A stretch of DNA of 57,006 nucleotides from Methanomicrobiales archaeon (GTDB taxonomy: Archaea > Halobacteriota > Methanomicrobia > Methanomicrobiales > Methanospirillaceae): contig JANYKQ010000092.1 of assembly GCA_025358115.1 (NCBI GenBank), positions 1 through 57,006 of the forward strand, written 5' to 3'. Made by a program: the position numbers and the translations under genes. Below, one piece after another: positions 55,562 to 57,006 of this stretch. How positions within the stretch are numbered: the first letter of the stretch is position 1; the number at the start of each line of letters is the position of its first letter. Under the pieces are notes generated by a model. It did not search any database. It saw only the letters and a program-made list of their open reading frames with translations, and had not been told where the DNA came from.

Positions 55562-56589
55562 TGGCCATTCTCATCCATAAATATTTTCCAAAGCAACATT
55601 ACTCCACACTCTTTAACACTAAAACCGGCTTTTTTTTACGAAAGGAAGATCCGGGTTTCTCATCACCATATTGGTCTGAATGTGGTCCGGAATTATTAGA
55701 TATTTCAATAACACGATGGTGCGATAGAGGATGTCCGCGATGCTATCGTGAATCGAATACTGCTGGTAAACATATGTCAATTCAGGATTACCGATATATT
55801 TTAGATCAAGTCAAAAAAATGCCAGTTAATCAAATTGCATTGGGTGGGGGGAATCCGAATCAGCATCCTGATTTTAGTAAAATTTTACAGGTAACACGAC
55901 AGGAATATGGTATTGTCCCATCCTATACATCAAACGGTAGAGGGTTAACTCAAGAAGTGCTTGAATCCTCAAAGAAATATTGCGGGGCTGTTGCAATAAG
56001 TGCATATCCCCCATATGAGGATCTCACAAACGCAATTCAAAAACTTACATCCATTGGAATAAAGACGAATATCCATTTTGTTTTAGACAAAGAAAGTATT
56101 CTGACCGCAATAAGCTGGTTGAAAGAACCCCCAGCATTTTTAATAAAAGTTAATGCCATGATTTTCCTTAATTTTAAACCGCTTGGAAGGTTTGAAAAAA
56201 AAATTGGTCTTTTGAAGGAAAGTGATCAATTAAAAACTTTTTTCGCTGAAACTCAAAACCCCCATCCCTATAAAATCGGTTTTGACAGTTGCTGTGTTTC
56301 AGGATTGGTGAGTTATACAAAAACATCTCCGCTTTTCTTTGATGGATGTGATGCAGGGAGATTCTCAATGTTCATATCCGAGGATATGAAAGCGTTTCCT
56401 TGTTCTTTCATGATGAATACCCATCAGGGTTACGATTTAAAAAATCACAATATAATCGATGCATGGAAAGATGGTAACGAATTTAAAGTAATTCGAAATC
56501 GGAAATGGGATAATAAGTGCAATAATTGTTTGAAAAAACAAATATGTTTAGGTGGTTGTCCCAGTTGGAATTCAATAAATCTATGTTAA
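55561..56589 (+). CDS. Radical SAM/SPASM-domain protein
   Basis: 342 residues from ATG 55561, which overlaps the upstream stop by one base; a TTG 12 bases earlier is less likely. The radical SAM cluster motif is CDRGCPRC (Cys54, 58, 61), with GGGNPNQHP as the SAM-binding GGE-type region. The C-terminal SPASM-like region has cysteines in FDGCDAG, AFPCSFM, CNNCLKKQICLGGC and the last residue Cys342, enough for one or two auxiliary [4Fe-4S] clusters. SPASM proteins generally install crosslinks or oxidise peptides (RiPP or sactipeptide type, anaerobic sulfatase maturation). Last gene of the four-gene operon. Confidence 0.88.
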   Translation: MAILIHKYFPKQHYSTLFNTKTGFFLRKEDPGFSSPYWSECGPELLDISITRWCDRGCPRCYRESNTAGKHMSIQDYRYILDQVKKMPVNQIALGGGNPNQHPDFSKILQVTRQEYGIVPSYTSNGRGLTQEVLESSKKYCGAVAISAYPPYEDLTNAIQKLTSIGIKTNIHFVLDKESILTAISWLKEPPAFLIKVNAMIFLNFKPLGRFEKKIGLLKESDQLKTFFAETQNPHPYKIGFDSCCVSGLVSYTKTSPLFFDGCDAGRFSMFISEDMKAFPCSFMMNTHQGYDLKNHNIIDAWKDGNEFKVIRNRKWDNKCNNCLKKQICLGGCPSWNSINLC

Positions 56590-56952
56590 AACGCGAATCT
56601 TAATTTCTATAAATATTTCAAAAATTGGTCATTTTTCAAAATCAACCGTTGATCCACGTTGATCAACCCTCGTCATCACATGTTTATTGAGGGTAAACGA
56701 TCGAACTCTTAAATAATCGCATAATGAATATTCAAAAATTCCCCACAGGCAATTTCGAATTTTCTTTTACATCTCGCATCATTTTTTCACATTTTTCTAT
56801 AAAATTTTTACATTTCCCCCACCTTTTGCCCGCGCCCAAAATTTCCCCAAAAATCCGGGCCAACGACAGCCCCGGATTCCACTGTCAGACGCATATCTTT
56901 GATTAATCTAACCAACTGCTTCAGGCAAATATATAACCAATCAAATGCTTGG
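56590..56952. other. Region after the defence-like operon; palindromes, no gene
   Basis: 363 bases. The first half is AT-rich with a set of GTTGAT/ATCAAC inverted copies at 56641-56667 and an ACCCTC...GAGGGT pair at about 56667-56695. From about 56820 the sequence is GC-richer again, with no gene I can support. A TATA-like ATATATAA occurs near 56929-56936. Confidence 0.4.
56641..56667. promoter_or_regulatory. Cluster of GTTGAT/ATCAAC inverted repeats
   Basis: Reads ATCAAC-C-GTTGAT-CCAC-GTTGATCAAC: four half-sites, two of them joined as perfect palindromes. It could be an operator, a recombinase site or the remains of an island end. It is only 50 bases beyond the radical SAM gene. Confidence 0.45.
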
Positions 56953-57006
56953 ATGGATAACAACAATGCTACTGAAATCATGCATGGTAACGGAGAGGAA
57001 GATGCG
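56953..57006 (+). CDS. Start of an incomplete gene
   Basis: ATG at 56953 begins MDNNNATEIMHGNGEEDA, in frame to the last base of the window. A TATA box (AATATATAACC, about 56926-56936) lies roughly 20-25 bases upstream, consistent with a leaderless transcript. Too short to identify. Confidence 0.45.
   Translation, partial: MDNNNATEIMHGNGEEDA

Noticed and set aside
56724-56906. 60-codon plus-strand frame near the right end
   Set aside because: Low-complexity Phe/Pro-rich translation in AT-rich sequence, without binding site.

Overview
The window looks like a chromosome segment of a methanogenic archaeon of the order Methanomicrobiales (Methanoregula-like is my best guess). The signs are an archaeal PolD large subunit (polC) with a mini-intein, a complete A-type ATP synthase gene set, CofD of coenzyme F420 synthesis, an archaeal AspRS, the archaeal oligosaccharyltransferase AglB, an archaeal-style isoprenoid gene cluster (UbiX, UbiD-type decarboxylase, aconitase-X), a core-MetE methionine synthase, many lipobox-bearing surface proteins, and TATA/BRE-type promoters. 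The first 51 kb is fairly GC-rich and mostly housekeeping. The last 5.5 kb is visibly AT-rich with different codon use.

Layout. 1-6.5 kb: glutamine amidotransferase, a lineage-specific protein, a 3' remnant of a type I restriction gene (hsdR) with its zinc peptidase neighbour, an alpha/beta-hydrolase lipoprotein, methionine synthase, AspRS and a membrane-anchored protein. 6.6-8.6 kb: a two-gene HdrE/HdrD-like (DsrMK-like) membrane redox module. 8.8-16.3 kb: a beta-propeller lipoprotein, a nonsense-interrupted surface protein, AglB, an HPPD-like VOC protein and a multi-pass membrane protein. 16.4-23.7 kb: an archaellin-domain lipoprotein, a TMEM175-like channel, two internally duplicated small membrane proteins, a cupin, an iron-sulfur flavoprotein, a cytosine deaminase, a HEAT-repeat protein and a PEGA lipoprotein. 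23.7-30.3 kb: cofD, an HD phosphohydrolase, two surface proteins, the ubiX-ubiD-acnX isoprenoid cluster and a Cys-rich peptide. 30.5-42.9 kb: a divergent pair of small paralogues, the ATP synthase operon K-E-C-F-A-B-D, a STAS protein, a repeat-rich stretch carrying one conserved small protein, and the H-I part of the ATP synthase on the opposite strand. 43.1-51.1 kb: a DUF1646 transporter, two coupled HEAT proteins, polC with its intein, and a CDF metal exporter.

From about 51.3 kb the character changes. A truncated tRNA-Leu lies about 120 bp before an intact tRNA-Leu(CAA), and behind them is a compact, overlapping, AT-rich four-gene operon. It encodes a 1023-residue protein with an N-terminal PD-(D/E)xK-like nuclease and a STAND/NACHT P-loop NTPase, a 152-residue unknown protein, a 123-residue protein beginning with the recurrent MKIR-x-DFVTNSS-type motif, and a radical SAM/SPASM enzyme. 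I read this as a probable defence island at a tRNA gene. The pairing of an Avs/NACHT-like effector with a radical SAM/SPASM peptide-modification pair is the most novel-looking item here. A new leaderless gene probably begins at the very end of the window.
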